A stretch of 64,000 bases of DNA, taken from NCBI RefSeq assembly GCF_019396385.1, contig NZ_JAHKRN010000004.1, positions 248,001-312,000 on the forward strand. The letters run 5' to 3'. Both the position numbers and the translations under genes were made by a program. This document shows positions 40,020-47,875 of the stretch, in pieces; the stretch's first letter is position 1; each line of letters opens with the position of its first letter. Source of the DNA: Nonomuraea harbinensis. GTDB lineage: Bacteria; Actinomycetota; Actinomycetes; Streptosporangiales; Streptosporangiaceae. Below the pieces are notes generated by a model. That model did no database searches, was not told the DNA's origin, and saw only the letters and a program-made list of their open reading frames with translations.

Positions 40020-41660
40020 ATGAATCCGACGACTCGCCGAGGGTTCCTCGGCCTGGTCGGCGCGGGCGTCCTGGCGGCGGCGACCGGCTGCGCCGAGAAG
40101 CGGGGGCCCGCCCAGGGCACCGCGGTCGCCGCCGACAAGCTGGCGGGCCTGGTGCCGACCCGTATGCCGTACGAGATCCCCGGCCTGCGGCCCGACCTGC
40201 CCGGCAACGAGTTCGTCGCCCCCGGCTTCCTCACCCGGCCCGCCCAGATGGTGCAGGCGGTCACCACCAAGCCGATCACCAGCGGCAAGGAGGTGACCGC
40301 GATGACCCCGCTGTGGGGCACGGTGCCTCCCGGCCTCGGCGACAACTCCTACTACGCGGCCGTCAACGAGCGACTCGGCGGCACCGTCCGGTTCAACATC
40401 TCCGACGGCAACACCTACGTGCAGAAGGTCTCCACCCTCCTGGCCAGCGGCGACGTCCCCGAGCTGATGCAGATCCCCGGCTGGGAGCTGATCAAGATCG
40501 CCCGATTCACCGAGGCGGCCAACAAGCTCTTCGCCGACCTGTCGCCCTATCTCGCCGGCGACAAGGCCAAGGAGTTCCCGCTGCTGGCCAACTACGACAC
40601 GGCCGCCTGGCAGTTCGGCGTGTTCGGCGGCGTGCTGCAGGGCATCCCCTGGCAGAACGAGCCCTTCCCGTTCGCCCTCTTCGTCCGCCAGGACATCCTC
40701 GACGAGCTGGGCCTGCCGCACCCCAAGAGCACCGACGACCTGCTCACCCTGGGCAAGGAGCTGACCGACGCGAAGAAGAAGCGCTGGGCCTTCGGCGGCG
40801 TCGACCAGGAGCTCCAGCGCGCCTTCGGCGCTCCCCGCGAGTGGCGCAAGACGGCCCAGGGCACGCTGGTCCACAAGTACGAGACCGACGAGTTCGCGGC
40901 GGCGGTGGAGTTCCTGACCAAGCTCTTCGAGAACGGCTGGGTGCACCCCGACATCGTGGCCAACGCGTTCGCCGACCAGAAGGCGCCGTTCGGCAGCGGC
41001 CAGCTCATGATGCTGAAGGACGGGCTCGGCTCCTGGCACGAGAACCTCGGCCGCTTCCTGCCGGACAACCCGAAGTTCGACCAGCAGCCCGTGGCGCCGT
41101 TCGCGGCCACCGCCGGACAGGCCCCCATCGTCTGGCGCAACGAGCCCGCCAGCATGTTCTGCTTCGTCAAGAAGGGCCTGGGCGACGCCCGCACCCGCGA
41201 GCTGCTGGCCATCGCCGACTGGTGCTCGGCCCCGTTCGGGACCCAGGAGTACGAGCTGGTCAACAACGGCGTCGAGGGCGAGCACTACAAGGTCGAGGGC
41301 GGCAAGGTGGCGCAGACCGCCCTGGGCCGCAAGGAGGTCGCGCCCACGTACATGTTCCTGTCGGGACGGCCGCCGGCGAACTCCATGAGCCAGTACGACG
41401 GCCTCGTCCAGTCGCTGTGGGACTGGCAGACCGGCGCGGCCAAGTATCTGGAGAACGACCCGTTCGTGGGGATCCGGGTGGAGGTGCCGTCGAAGATGGC
41501 GGGCCTGGTCCAGCCGACGGAGGACAAGCTCAACGAGATCTACCGCGGCAAGCGGCCGGTCTCCGAGTGGAAGACGATCGTGAAGGAATGGCAGGAGCAG
41601 GGCGGCAACGAGGCACGCGAGTTCTACAGCAAGGTCGCCAAGGAGAACGGCCGCCTTTGA
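40020..41660 (+). CDS. ABC sugar importer 1, solute-binding lipoprotein (LplA-like)
   Basis: 546-residue extracellular solute-binding protein. Seen: twin-arginine motif TTRRGFLGL (4-12) and lipobox AATGC with Cys24, so it is probably Tat-exported and lipid-anchored; then a large bi-lobed domain with Trp-rich sugar-site sequences. The size and pairing with LplB/LplC-like permeases fit complex oligosaccharide importers. Start ATG 40020 follows GGAGAAGG. Its TGA stop is made by the end of the TnpB element inserted right behind it; the sequence predicted before insertion would read CTA TAA, giving the same C-terminus. Its permease genes now lie beyond the element at 43026 and 44012. Confidence 0.88.
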   Translation: MNPTTRRGFLGLVGAGVLAAATGCAEKRGPAQGTAVAADKLAGLVPTRMPYEIPGLRPDLPGNEFVAPGFLTRPAQMVQAVTTKPITSGKEVTAMTPLWGTVPPGLGDNSYYAAVNERLGGTVRFNISDGNTYVQKVSTLLASGDVPELMQIPGWELIKIARFTEAANKLFADLSPYLAGDKAKEFPLLANYDTAAWQFGVFGGVLQGIPWQNEPFPFALFVRQDILDELGLPHPKSTDDLLTLGKELTDAKKKRWAFGGVDQELQRAFGAPREWRKTAQGTLVHKYETDEFAAAVEFLTKLFENGWVHPDIVANAFADQKAPFGSGQLMMLKDGLGSWHENLGRFLPDNPKFDQQPVAPFAATAGQAPIVWRNEPASMFCFVKKGLGDARTRELLAIADWCSAPFGTQEYELVNNGVEGEHYKVEGGKVAQTALGRKEVAPTYMFLSGRPPANSMSQYDGLVQSLWDWQTGAAKYLENDPFVGIRVEVPSKMAGLVQPTEDKLNEIYRGKRPVSEWKTIVKEWQEQGGNEAREFYSKVAKENGRL

Positions 41661-41850
41661 CATCCTCCCCGTGCTGACCACAGGGATTCCAACCGCCAAT
41701 CACCCCACGAGGAGGAGGTCGCGTTGAGGTTCGCGGTGCACCGGCCCGGCAACCCGTGGCCCTTCCCGCGCGGACACGGCATGCCCTGCCGCGTGTGCGA
41801 TGTTCCTGGCCGCGTTCACATCGGCGTTGCAGGCGTATCCACACGACCGG
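41657..41850 (-). ncRNA. putative reRNA (omega RNA) of TnpB
   Basis: TnpB elements make a guide RNA that covers the 3' end of tnpB and the right end, with the guide taken from the flank. Here the segment would end at 41657 with the right-end hairpin at 41667-41685, and the guide would be the reverse complement of the solute-binding protein gene end (from 41656 leftwards). The 5' limit is a guess. Confidence 0.4.
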
Positions 41851-42893
41851 CACCGGTAACGCGCTTGGCTCTCACGCGCTTCCCGGTCCACGATCCCGCA
41901 CGCCGAGCACCGCTGACTCGTGTACGCGGGGCTGACCCTCACCACCCGCCCGGGCGCCTTGTCCTCCAAGCGTCGGACCAGACCGCCCCATCCGGCGGCC
42001 AAGATCGACCGACTCAACCCAGCCTTGGCCCGGACATTGCGGCCCGGCGCCTCGACGGTGCCACGCGCCGACCGGGTCATGTCGCGGATCTTCAGGTCTT
42101 CGACGGCGATCACGTCGAAACGCCGGGCGAGGTCCGTGCTGACCTTCTCCACCCAGTCCTTGCGCCGGTCGCTCTCGCGCGCCTTCACCCGGGCGATGGC
42201 GGCCTTGACCTCGGCGCGCCGGTTCGATCCGCGCGTGGCCCTGGCGAGCTTGCGCAACAGCCGCCGCAGTCGCGCCTTCTCCGTGTCGCGCAGGCCGGGA
42301 GGGTGCAGCATCTCGCCGGTGGACAGGGCCGCCGAGACCGCGACGCCACGGTCGACACCGACCACCTCGCCCAGGCCCGGCGCGGGGATCGGATCCGGGA
42401 TCGCGGCGAACGCGACATGCCACCGCCCGGCTCGGTCGAGGGTGACCCTGTAGGACTTCACCCCGTCGGGGACGGCGCGGGACCAGCGGAAGCGGATCCA
42501 GCCCACCTTCGGCACCTTCACCTCGCCCACGTGCCGGGACAGGCGGCGCACGTCACCCGCTTTGACGGCGACGATCCGGAACCCCTCACCCCGCCCGCGC
42601 TTGCGCCATGTCGGACGCCTGTGGGTGCCACCGAAGAAGGTCGCCATGGCCTGCGCGAAGTCCTTCAGAGCCTGCTGCTGAACGATGATCGATCCGGTGC
42701 GCAGCCACGCGGAGTCTTTCCGCGCCTCGGTCAACTGACGGCACTGCTCGGCGAACCCCGGCGCGGACTTGCGTCCCGGCTGCCGGCAAGCGTGCTGCTC
42801 GACCGCGAGATTCCACACATACCGGGCGTGCCCGCAGTGCTCCAGCAGCGCCTGCTCCTGGGCAGGCGAAGGCTTGAGCCTATAGCGGGACAC
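41700..42893 (-). CDS. tnpB: TnpB RNA-guided endonuclease (IS605 OrfB family)
   Basis: 397-residue TnpB. Seen: N-terminal RYRLKPSPAQEQALLEHCG, RuvC-I with Asp181 (GVDRGVAVS), RuvC-II with Glu265 (VEDLKIRDM), a four-Cys zinc finger (CSACG and CRSCG) and RuvC-III with Asp358 (NADVNAARNI). All three catalytic acids and the zinc finger are intact and there is no frameshift, so it is probably active. Start GTG 42893; TTG 42902 is possible. It lies antisense within the importer-1 operon. The frame's upstream continuation to 43979 is a shadow of the permease gene. The family is known to cut DNA next to a TAM using the element's own RNA. Confidence 0.92.
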   Translation of the reverse strand: MSRYRLKPSPAQEQALLEHCGHARYVWNLAVEQHACRQPGRKSAPGFAEQCRQLTEARKDSAWLRTGSIIVQQQALKDFAQAMATFFGGTHRRPTWRKRGRGEGFRIVAVKAGDVRRLSRHVGEVKVPKVGWIRFRWSRAVPDGVKSYRVTLDRAGRWHVAFAAIPDPIPAPGLGEVVGVDRGVAVSAALSTGEMLHPPGLRDTEKARLRRLLRKLARATRGSNRRAEVKAAIARVKARESDRRKDWVEKVSTDLARRFDVIAVEDLKIRDMTRSARGTVEAPGRNVRAKAGLSRSILAAGWGGLVRRLEDKAPGRVVRVSPAYTSQRCSACGIVDREARESQARYRCRSCGYACNADVNAARNIAHAAGHAVSAREGPRVAGPVHREPQRDLLLVG

Positions 42894-43025
42894 GCCGATC
42901 AACCTACCGACCGCTACCGACAAAACCGGAGACAGAAGTGTCCGACCGTTCCGGCTTTGCTCCCCGCTCTGAACGACGGGGCATCCAGCCTGTTGATAAC
43001 CAGTGACTCCCGGTAGGAGCCCGCT

Positions 43026-44015
43026 GTGGGCACGGTAACCGTCAAGAAGCCGGCCCGGCGCGGCCGGACCGACCCCCGGGCCGGAGGGGCCCGCGGCAAG
43101 CCCGTGACCTGGCGCGCCAAGCTGCGCCGCGACTGGCCGCTGCTGCTGATGAACCTGCCGATGCTGCTGCTCGTGGTGGCGTTCTGGTGGATCCCCGGGC
43201 TCGGCAACATCATCGCCTTCCAGGACTACAGCCCCTACTCGGGCGGCATCCTGGGCAGCCCGGTCATCGGCTTCACCAACTTCGCGCTGCTCTTCCAGGA
43301 CCCGCAGTTCCTGCGCGCGATCGTCAACACGCTGTCGATCACCGCCTTCCAGCTGATCTTCTACTTCCCGGTGCCGATCATGCTGGCGCTGCTGCTCAAC
43401 AGCGTGGTCTCGGCCAGGCTGCGGGCGTTCGTGCAGGGCGTCGTCTACCTGCCGTACTTCTTCTCCTGGGTGCTGGTGGTGGCCATCTTCCAGCAGATGT
43501 TCGGCGGCGCCGGCCTGCTGGCGCAGCTGCTGCGCGAGCGCGGGCACGAGGGCGTCGACTGGATGACGAACTCCGACACGTTCATCCTGCTGCTCACCAC
43601 GCAGACGATCTGGAAGGACGCCGGCTGGGGGGCGATCATCTTTCTGGCCGCGCTGAGCACGATCAACCCCAGCCTGTACGAGGCCGCGGCGGTCGACGGC
43701 GCCAAGCGGTGGCGCCGGATGTGGCACATCACGCTCCCGGGGCTGCGACCGGTGATCATCCTGCTGCTGATCCTGCGGCTGGGCGACGCGCTGAACGTCG
43801 GCTTCGAACAGTTCATGCTGCAGCGCGGCGCGGTCGGCAGCGAGGTGTCGGAGGTGTTCGACACGTTCGTCTTCTACTCGGGCCTGCGCACCGGGGATCT
43901 CGGCTACGGCGCGGCCGCCGGGCTGTTCAAGGGCCTGGTCGGGCTGCTGCTGATCGTCGCGGCCAACCGGGTGGCGCACGCGTTCGGCGAGCGAGGGGTG
44001 TATTCGAGATCATGA
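43026..44015 (+). CDS. ABC sugar importer 1, permease (LplB-like)
   Basis: 329-residue inner-membrane permease of the carbohydrate uptake CUT1 family. Seen: a basic N-terminal arm, six membrane helices and the EAA loop (EAAAVDGAKRWRRMWHITLP) that contacts the ATPase. GTG start with AGGAG at 43015-43019. It overlaps the next permease by 4 bases (ATGA). It was probably coupled to the solute-binding gene before the TnpB element inserted. No ATPase gene is nearby, so a shared MsiK-type ATPase is expected. Confidence 0.92.
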   Translation: MGTVTVKKPARRGRTDPRAGGARGKPVTWRAKLRRDWPLLLMNLPMLLLVVAFWWIPGLGNIIAFQDYSPYSGGILGSPVIGFTNFALLFQDPQFLRAIVNTLSITAFQLIFYFPVPIMLALLLNSVVSARLRAFVQGVVYLPYFFSWVLVVAIFQQMFGGAGLLAQLLRERGHEGVDWMTNSDTFILLLTTQTIWKDAGWGAIIFLAALSTINPSLYEAAAVDGAKRWRRMWHITLPGLRPVIILLLILRLGDALNVGFEQFMLQRGAVGSEVSEVFDTFVFYSGLRTGDLGYGAAAGLFKGLVGLLLIVAANRVAHAFGERGVYSRS

Positions 44016-44935
44016 CGCTGCTGGCGACGAGGAAGAAGAAGCCGTCGGGCCTGGCGGCGTGGGAGGAGCCGCCCTCACCGGCCGGGCGGGTCGGCAAGGG
44101 CGCGGTGCTGACGGTCATCGTGCTGGCCGTGCTCCTGCCGCTCTACACGATCGTGCTGACGAGCCTGAGCTCCAAGGCCACGGTGAACCGGGTGGGCGGG
44201 CTGGTGCTGATCCCGGAGGGCATCACTTTCGACGCCTATATCCAGATATTTTCGGACACGGTGGTGCGGCGGGCCGTGCTGGTCGCCACCGGCGTCACCG
44301 TCGTCGGCACCGCCATCAGCCTGGGCGTGAGCATCCTCGGCGCGTACTCGCTGGCCCGGCCCGGCTCGTTCCTGCACCGGCCGCTGCTCTTCGCGGTGCT
44401 GCTGATGTTCGTGTTCTTCCCCGGCCTCATCCCCGTCTACCTGATGGTCAGCGGGCTCGGGCTGAAGGACACCTACTGGTCGCTGATCCTGCCGACGGCG
44501 GTGTCGGCGTTCAACGTGGTGGTGATGCGGGCGTTCTTCATGAACATCCCCGGCGAGATCATGGACAGCGCCAGGATCGACGGGGCGGGCGAGTTCCGCA
44601 TCCTGTGGCGGATCGTGCTGCCCATGTCGAAGGCCGTCACCGCCGTCGTCGGCCTGTTCTACGCGGTCGGCTACTGGAACGCCTGGTTCAACGCGATGCT
44701 CTACCTCGAGGACACCCGCAAGTGGCCGCTGGCGCTGGTGCTGCGGCAGTACGTGGTGGACTCCAACCCGCTGCCCACGGCGACCGTGGGGGTCACCGGC
44801 GCGGGCGACATGCCGCCGACACTGGCCATCAAGATGGCGATCGTGGTGGTCGCCGTGGTCCCCGCGCTGGTCATCTACCCGTTCGTGCAGCGCCACTTCA
44901 CCAAGGGCGTGCTGATCGGTGCCGTCAAGGGGTGA
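44012..44935 (+). CDS. ABC sugar importer 1, permease (LplC-like)
   Basis: 307-residue CUT1 permease, six membrane helices, EAA-type loop (MDSARIDGAGEFRILWRIVLP). ATG 44012 overlaps the preceding stop. It ends at a perfect 10-bp palindromic hairpin shared with the convergent GH74 gene. Works with the permease and binding protein upstream to import oligosaccharides. Confidence 0.92.
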   Translation: MTLLATRKKKPSGLAAWEEPPSPAGRVGKGAVLTVIVLAVLLPLYTIVLTSLSSKATVNRVGGLVLIPEGITFDAYIQIFSDTVVRRAVLVATGVTVVGTAISLGVSILGAYSLARPGSFLHRPLLFAVLLMFVFFPGLIPVYLMVSGLGLKDTYWSLILPTAVSAFNVVVMRAFFMNIPGEIMDSARIDGAGEFRILWRIVLPMSKAVTAVVGLFYAVGYWNAWFNAMLYLEDTRKWPLALVLRQYVVDSNPLPTATVGVTGAGDMPPTLAIKMAIVVVAVVPALVIYPFVQRHFTKGVLIGAVKG

Positions 44936-44958
44936 GGGCGCCCCCGGAGGGGCGCCCT
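44935..44958. terminator. bidirectional hairpin between permease and GH74 genes
   Basis: AGGGCGCCCC (44935-44944) and GGGGCGCCCT (44949-44958) form a perfect 10-bp stem with a CGGA loop between the two convergent stop codons. No long T run. Confidence 0.8.
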
Positions 44959-44962
44959 CAGG

Positions 44963-47653
44963 CTAGACAGGCGTGCAGGTGAGGGCCGGCGTGGAGCCGG
45001 CGCTGGTCTGGCTGCCGTTGAAGCCGAACGACGTGGCCGCGTTCGGCGCCAGGTTGCCGTTGTAGCCGGCGTTGGTCACGCTCACGTTCGCGCCCGACTG
45101 GGTGTGCGAGCCGCTCCAGAGCTGGCTGATCCTCTGGTCACCCGGCCAGGTCCAGGTCACCCGCCAGCCGGTGATGGCCGAGCCGCCGGTGTTGCGTACC
45201 GTGACCTCGGCCTGGAAGCCGCCGGGCCACTGGTTGCCCGCCTGGTAGGTGGCCGTGCAGTCGGTGCCGGTGGTCGGGGTCACCGTGGGGGTCACCGTGG
45301 GGGTCACCGTGGGGGTCACCGTGGGGGTCACCGTCGGAGTGACCGTCGGAGTGACCGTGGGCGTCACGGTGACCGGCGGGCCGGTGCGGTCGCCGTAGAT
45401 GATGCCGCGGCCGTTGGTGCCCAGGTAGACGCGGCCGTACACGCGCGGGTCGCCCGTGAGCGCCTCGCCCATGTTGCCCCACTGGTGCTGGTCGTCGTTG
45501 ATCCGGAGCCAGTTCGCGCCGGTGTCGTCCGAGCGGTAGAGGCCGGTGACGCCGTCGATCGTGGCCACCGCGAAGATCGCCATGTAGGTCGCGCCGGGCG
45601 CGGCCTTGCCGAAGCCGACGTTCACCGAGCCGGTGATCCCGGAGATCTTGGTGAAGGACGCGCCGCCGTTGGTCGAGCGCCACAGGCCGCCCTCGCCCGC
45701 CAGCCAGATGTGGCCCTCGACGCCGGGCACGGCCTTGAACTTGCCGGTCGTGGGCAGCCCGGAGGCGGCGGTGGCGGTGAACGACGCGCCGCCGTTCGTG
45801 CTGGCGTAGAACCGGCCGCCGTCGAACCCGTAGAACTTCGAGGCGTTGACCCGGTCGGACTCGACGATCGCGCCCGTCGGCAGGCCCTGCACCTGGGTCC
45901 AGGAGTTGCCGAAGCCGACCGAGTAGTGCGGGGTGACGCCGCGCGGCGCCCACACGAAGCGGGAGCCGTCGGCCGCCGCCGCGACCGTGCCGCCCTCGTT
46001 GATACCGCCGGGCTCGCTGCCCTGGAACCAGTTGGCGCCGCCGTCGGTGGAGAAGGCCACGTGGCTGTCGTTCGGCCGGTCGGCGTCGGTGAAGTTGCCG
46101 GCCCGCACCATCACGGACGGGTTCCGCTCGGCGTAGTCGAGGCTGGTCGTGGAGGTGAAGTTGGGCGAGGTGAACATCATCGGCGGCACCGCGTCCAGGT
46201 TCGTGTGCCGGAACCCGGCGATGTCACCCAGGCCGCTGATCAGCGGGGCGCCGCTGGGCGGGCTGATCAGGTCGAGCACCGCGGTCTCCTCCAGCCCGCG
46301 CACCATGGGCTTGATCGTGAACGTGCCGCCGGAGTCCCACTGGGTGAGGTTCTCGGTGCCGTAGATCGTGGCACCGGTCCCGTACATCATCCGGTTGGAG
46401 TCGAACGGGTCGATCTCCAGCGACTCGGTCATCCAGCCGAGCTTGGGCGTGACCTCGGGCGGCTGCGGGTTGGTGCCGAAGGTCAGCCAGGGCACCTCGG
46501 AGACGTTCATCTGGTAGCGGAAGCTGCGGTTCGGGTACGAGGTCCAGTCCCAGACCCGGGTCCAGGTGGCGCCGGAGTCGGTCGACCTGAAGAAGATCAC
46601 GTCAGGCCACCAGGAGATCTGGGTGGCGACCATCAGCGTGCCGGGGTCCTGCCGGTCCAGGGTGAGGCCGCTGTAGCCGAAGTAGTCGTCCGAGCTGGAC
46701 GACGGCACCGGGCTGACCTGGGTCCACGTGCCTGTCGCGGTGTCGAGCCGCCACACGTCGCCCTTGGCGCCGTCGTACGGGCCGCTGGTGTCGCTGGTGG
46801 CGATGAACAGGTGGCCGTTCTGGGCGTCCAGCACGCCCTTGTGCGCGATGTAGCCGGTCGGCTGGCCCGCCACGCGCTGCCAGGTGGCCCCGGCGTCCGT
46901 GGTGCGGTAGACGGTGTTCTGCTTGTCGGCCACGCCCACGTAGATGGTCCTGGTGGCGGTGCCCGAGGAGGACGAGCGCGGGTCGTAGGTCACCCAGACG
47001 ACGCCGGGGCGGTGGCTCTGGTAGCCGTTGGGGTCGCTCGGGTCGTCGGCGTGGTTGCCGGGGTTGGGGAAGCTCGTCACCTTCGCCCAGGTGGCGCCGT
47101 AGTCGGTGCTGCGCCACAGGCCGTTGCCGTTGGGGGCGCCGAAGTAGAGCACGCTGTTGCGGTTGGGGTCGACCGACAGCGCCTCGCCCATGCCGCGGCC
47201 GGGCATGTTGCCGCCGAGCTTGAACGGCAGCTGGGTGGCCTGCCAGGTGGCGCCCTTGTCGGTGGAGCGCAGGATGGCGCCGTTGTTCGGGTCCCAGTCG
47301 TTGGTGTACATGCCGACGGCCGCGTACAGGCGGTTGGTCTGCACGGGGTCGGTGGCGAGGCTGATCACGCCGTTCCAGCCCCACTTGTCCCAGCCCACCC
47401 AGTCGAGCAGCGGCGTCCAGGACTTCGACGACTGGTTCCAGCGGTACGCGCCGCCGATGTCGGTGCGGGCGTAGATCAGGTTGCGCTCCGTGGGGTTGAA
47501 GACGATGCCGGGCACGAACCCGCCGCCGTCGATCCGCACGTTCTTGTAGGTGTACGGGTCCGCCGCGACGGCGGCGACCGGAGTCATCCGCACCACTGCT
47601 GTGGCCAGCAGGACGGCGGTGATCGCGAGCAGGCTGAGTAATGCCTTTCGCAT
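44963..47653 (-). CDS. Secreted GH74 xyloglucanase with CBM2
   Basis: 896 residues. Signal peptide (1-31), then a GH74 catalytic part of two seven-bladed propellers with sialidase-type STDxGATW repeats. The catalytic acids are Asp65 (ARTDIGGAYRW) and Asp477 (GLGDIAGFRH), at the positions conserved in GH74 xyloglucanases. A VTPT-repeat linker (about 760-795) leads to a C-terminal family 2 cellulose-binding module with Trp residues (ITGWRVTWTWPG, ISQLWSG). It would cut the beta-1,4-glucan backbone of xyloglucan outside the cell. Start ATG 47653 follows GGGAG; the longer frame to 47770 is not supported. An ROK operator copy lies upstream at 47807. Confidence 0.94.
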   Translation of the reverse strand: MRKALLSLLAITAVLLATAVVRMTPVAAVAADPYTYKNVRIDGGGFVPGIVFNPTERNLIYARTDIGGAYRWNQSSKSWTPLLDWVGWDKWGWNGVISLATDPVQTNRLYAAVGMYTNDWDPNNGAILRSTDKGATWQATQLPFKLGGNMPGRGMGEALSVDPNRNSVLYFGAPNGNGLWRSTDYGATWAKVTSFPNPGNHADDPSDPNGYQSHRPGVVWVTYDPRSSSSGTATRTIYVGVADKQNTVYRTTDAGATWQRVAGQPTGYIAHKGVLDAQNGHLFIATSDTSGPYDGAKGDVWRLDTATGTWTQVSPVPSSSSDDYFGYSGLTLDRQDPGTLMVATQISWWPDVIFFRSTDSGATWTRVWDWTSYPNRSFRYQMNVSEVPWLTFGTNPQPPEVTPKLGWMTESLEIDPFDSNRMMYGTGATIYGTENLTQWDSGGTFTIKPMVRGLEETAVLDLISPPSGAPLISGLGDIAGFRHTNLDAVPPMMFTSPNFTSTTSLDYAERNPSVMVRAGNFTDADRPNDSHVAFSTDGGANWFQGSEPGGINEGGTVAAAADGSRFVWAPRGVTPHYSVGFGNSWTQVQGLPTGAIVESDRVNASKFYGFDGGRFYASTNGGASFTATAASGLPTTGKFKAVPGVEGHIWLAGEGGLWRSTNGGASFTKISGITGSVNVGFGKAAPGATYMAIFAVATIDGVTGLYRSDDTGANWLRINDDQHQWGNMGEALTGDPRVYGRVYLGTNGRGIIYGDRTGPPVTVTPTVTPTVTPTVTPTVTPTVTPTVTPTVTPTTGTDCTATYQAGNQWPGGFQAEVTVRNTGGSAITGWRVTWTWPGDQRISQLWSGSHTQSGANVSVTNAGYNGNLAPNAATSFGFNGSQTSAGSTPALTCTPV
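45276..45372. repeat. in-frame 12-bp tandem repeat encoding VTPT linker
   Basis: About eight copies of GTCACCGTGGGG-type units (plus strand) coding for VTPT on the minus strand; it joins the GH74 domain to CBM2. The copies are nearly identical in DNA, which suggests recent expansion and possible length variation. Confidence 0.9.
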
Positions 47654-47806
47654 GAGCGGCTCTCCCTTTCCTGGCACGCCGAAAGAGCGCACCTGAGGAC
47701 AAACAGATGACCGCCATGCACGACCAGGTTGCAGGACCCTGACCATCGCCGCGCCCTCGCGCATGAGCAATTAGAGGCTCACACACGCCTCAACGGCCCG
47801 TCAATA

Positions 47807-47825
47807 GTTTGGACGCACAACCAAA
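47807..47825. promoter_or_regulatory. ROK operator copy 2 (GTTTGG-N7-ACCAAA)
   Basis: GTTTGGACGCACAACCAAA lies 154 bases upstream of the GH74 start, between GH74 and the terminator of the GH3 gene. It shares both half-sites and the spacing with copies at 39955 and 56095, which puts the secreted xyloglucanase under the same regulator. Confidence 0.78.
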
Positions 47826-47828
47826 TAA

Positions 47829-47869
47829 GTCGGCCCGGCGCGGAGCCATGCTCCCCGTGCCGGGCCGAC
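47829..47869. terminator. terminator of the GH31-importer-GH3 operon
   Basis: Outer stem GTCGGCCCGGC (47829-47839) against GCCGGGCCGAC (47859-47869), with an inner GGAG/CTCC stem. It lies 7 bases after the GH3 stop (minus strand) and insulates the GH74 promoter. Confidence 0.8.
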
Positions 47870-47875
47870 GCTCCG

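Larger units (their letters stand above)
41657..42995 (-). mobile_element. IS200/IS605-type element with tnpB only
   Basis: A 1.34-kb element encoding TnpB but no TnpA. The right end (minus-strand sense) has a hairpin at 41667-41685 and ends GGAGGATGTCAA, i.e. TCAA at 41660-41657. The left end has a hairpin at 42962-42981 and abuts TTAT (minus strand, 42999-42996), the likely target/TAM. IS608 uses TTAC and TCAA as cleavage sites, which fits. Rejoining 41656 to 42996 restores a TAA stop for the solute-binding protein gene and a 26-base spacing to the permease start. Ends are inferred, not proven. Confidence 0.75.

Noticed and set aside
41724-43016. A 430-codon plus-strand frame over the TnpB gene
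   Set aside because: Antisense to an intact TnpB with all catalytic motifs; its translation is low-information Pro/Arg/Gly/His.
45276-45372. Tandem GTCACCGTGGGG copies as possible protein-binding iterons
   Set aside because: They are in frame and code for the VTPT linker between GH74 and CBM2.
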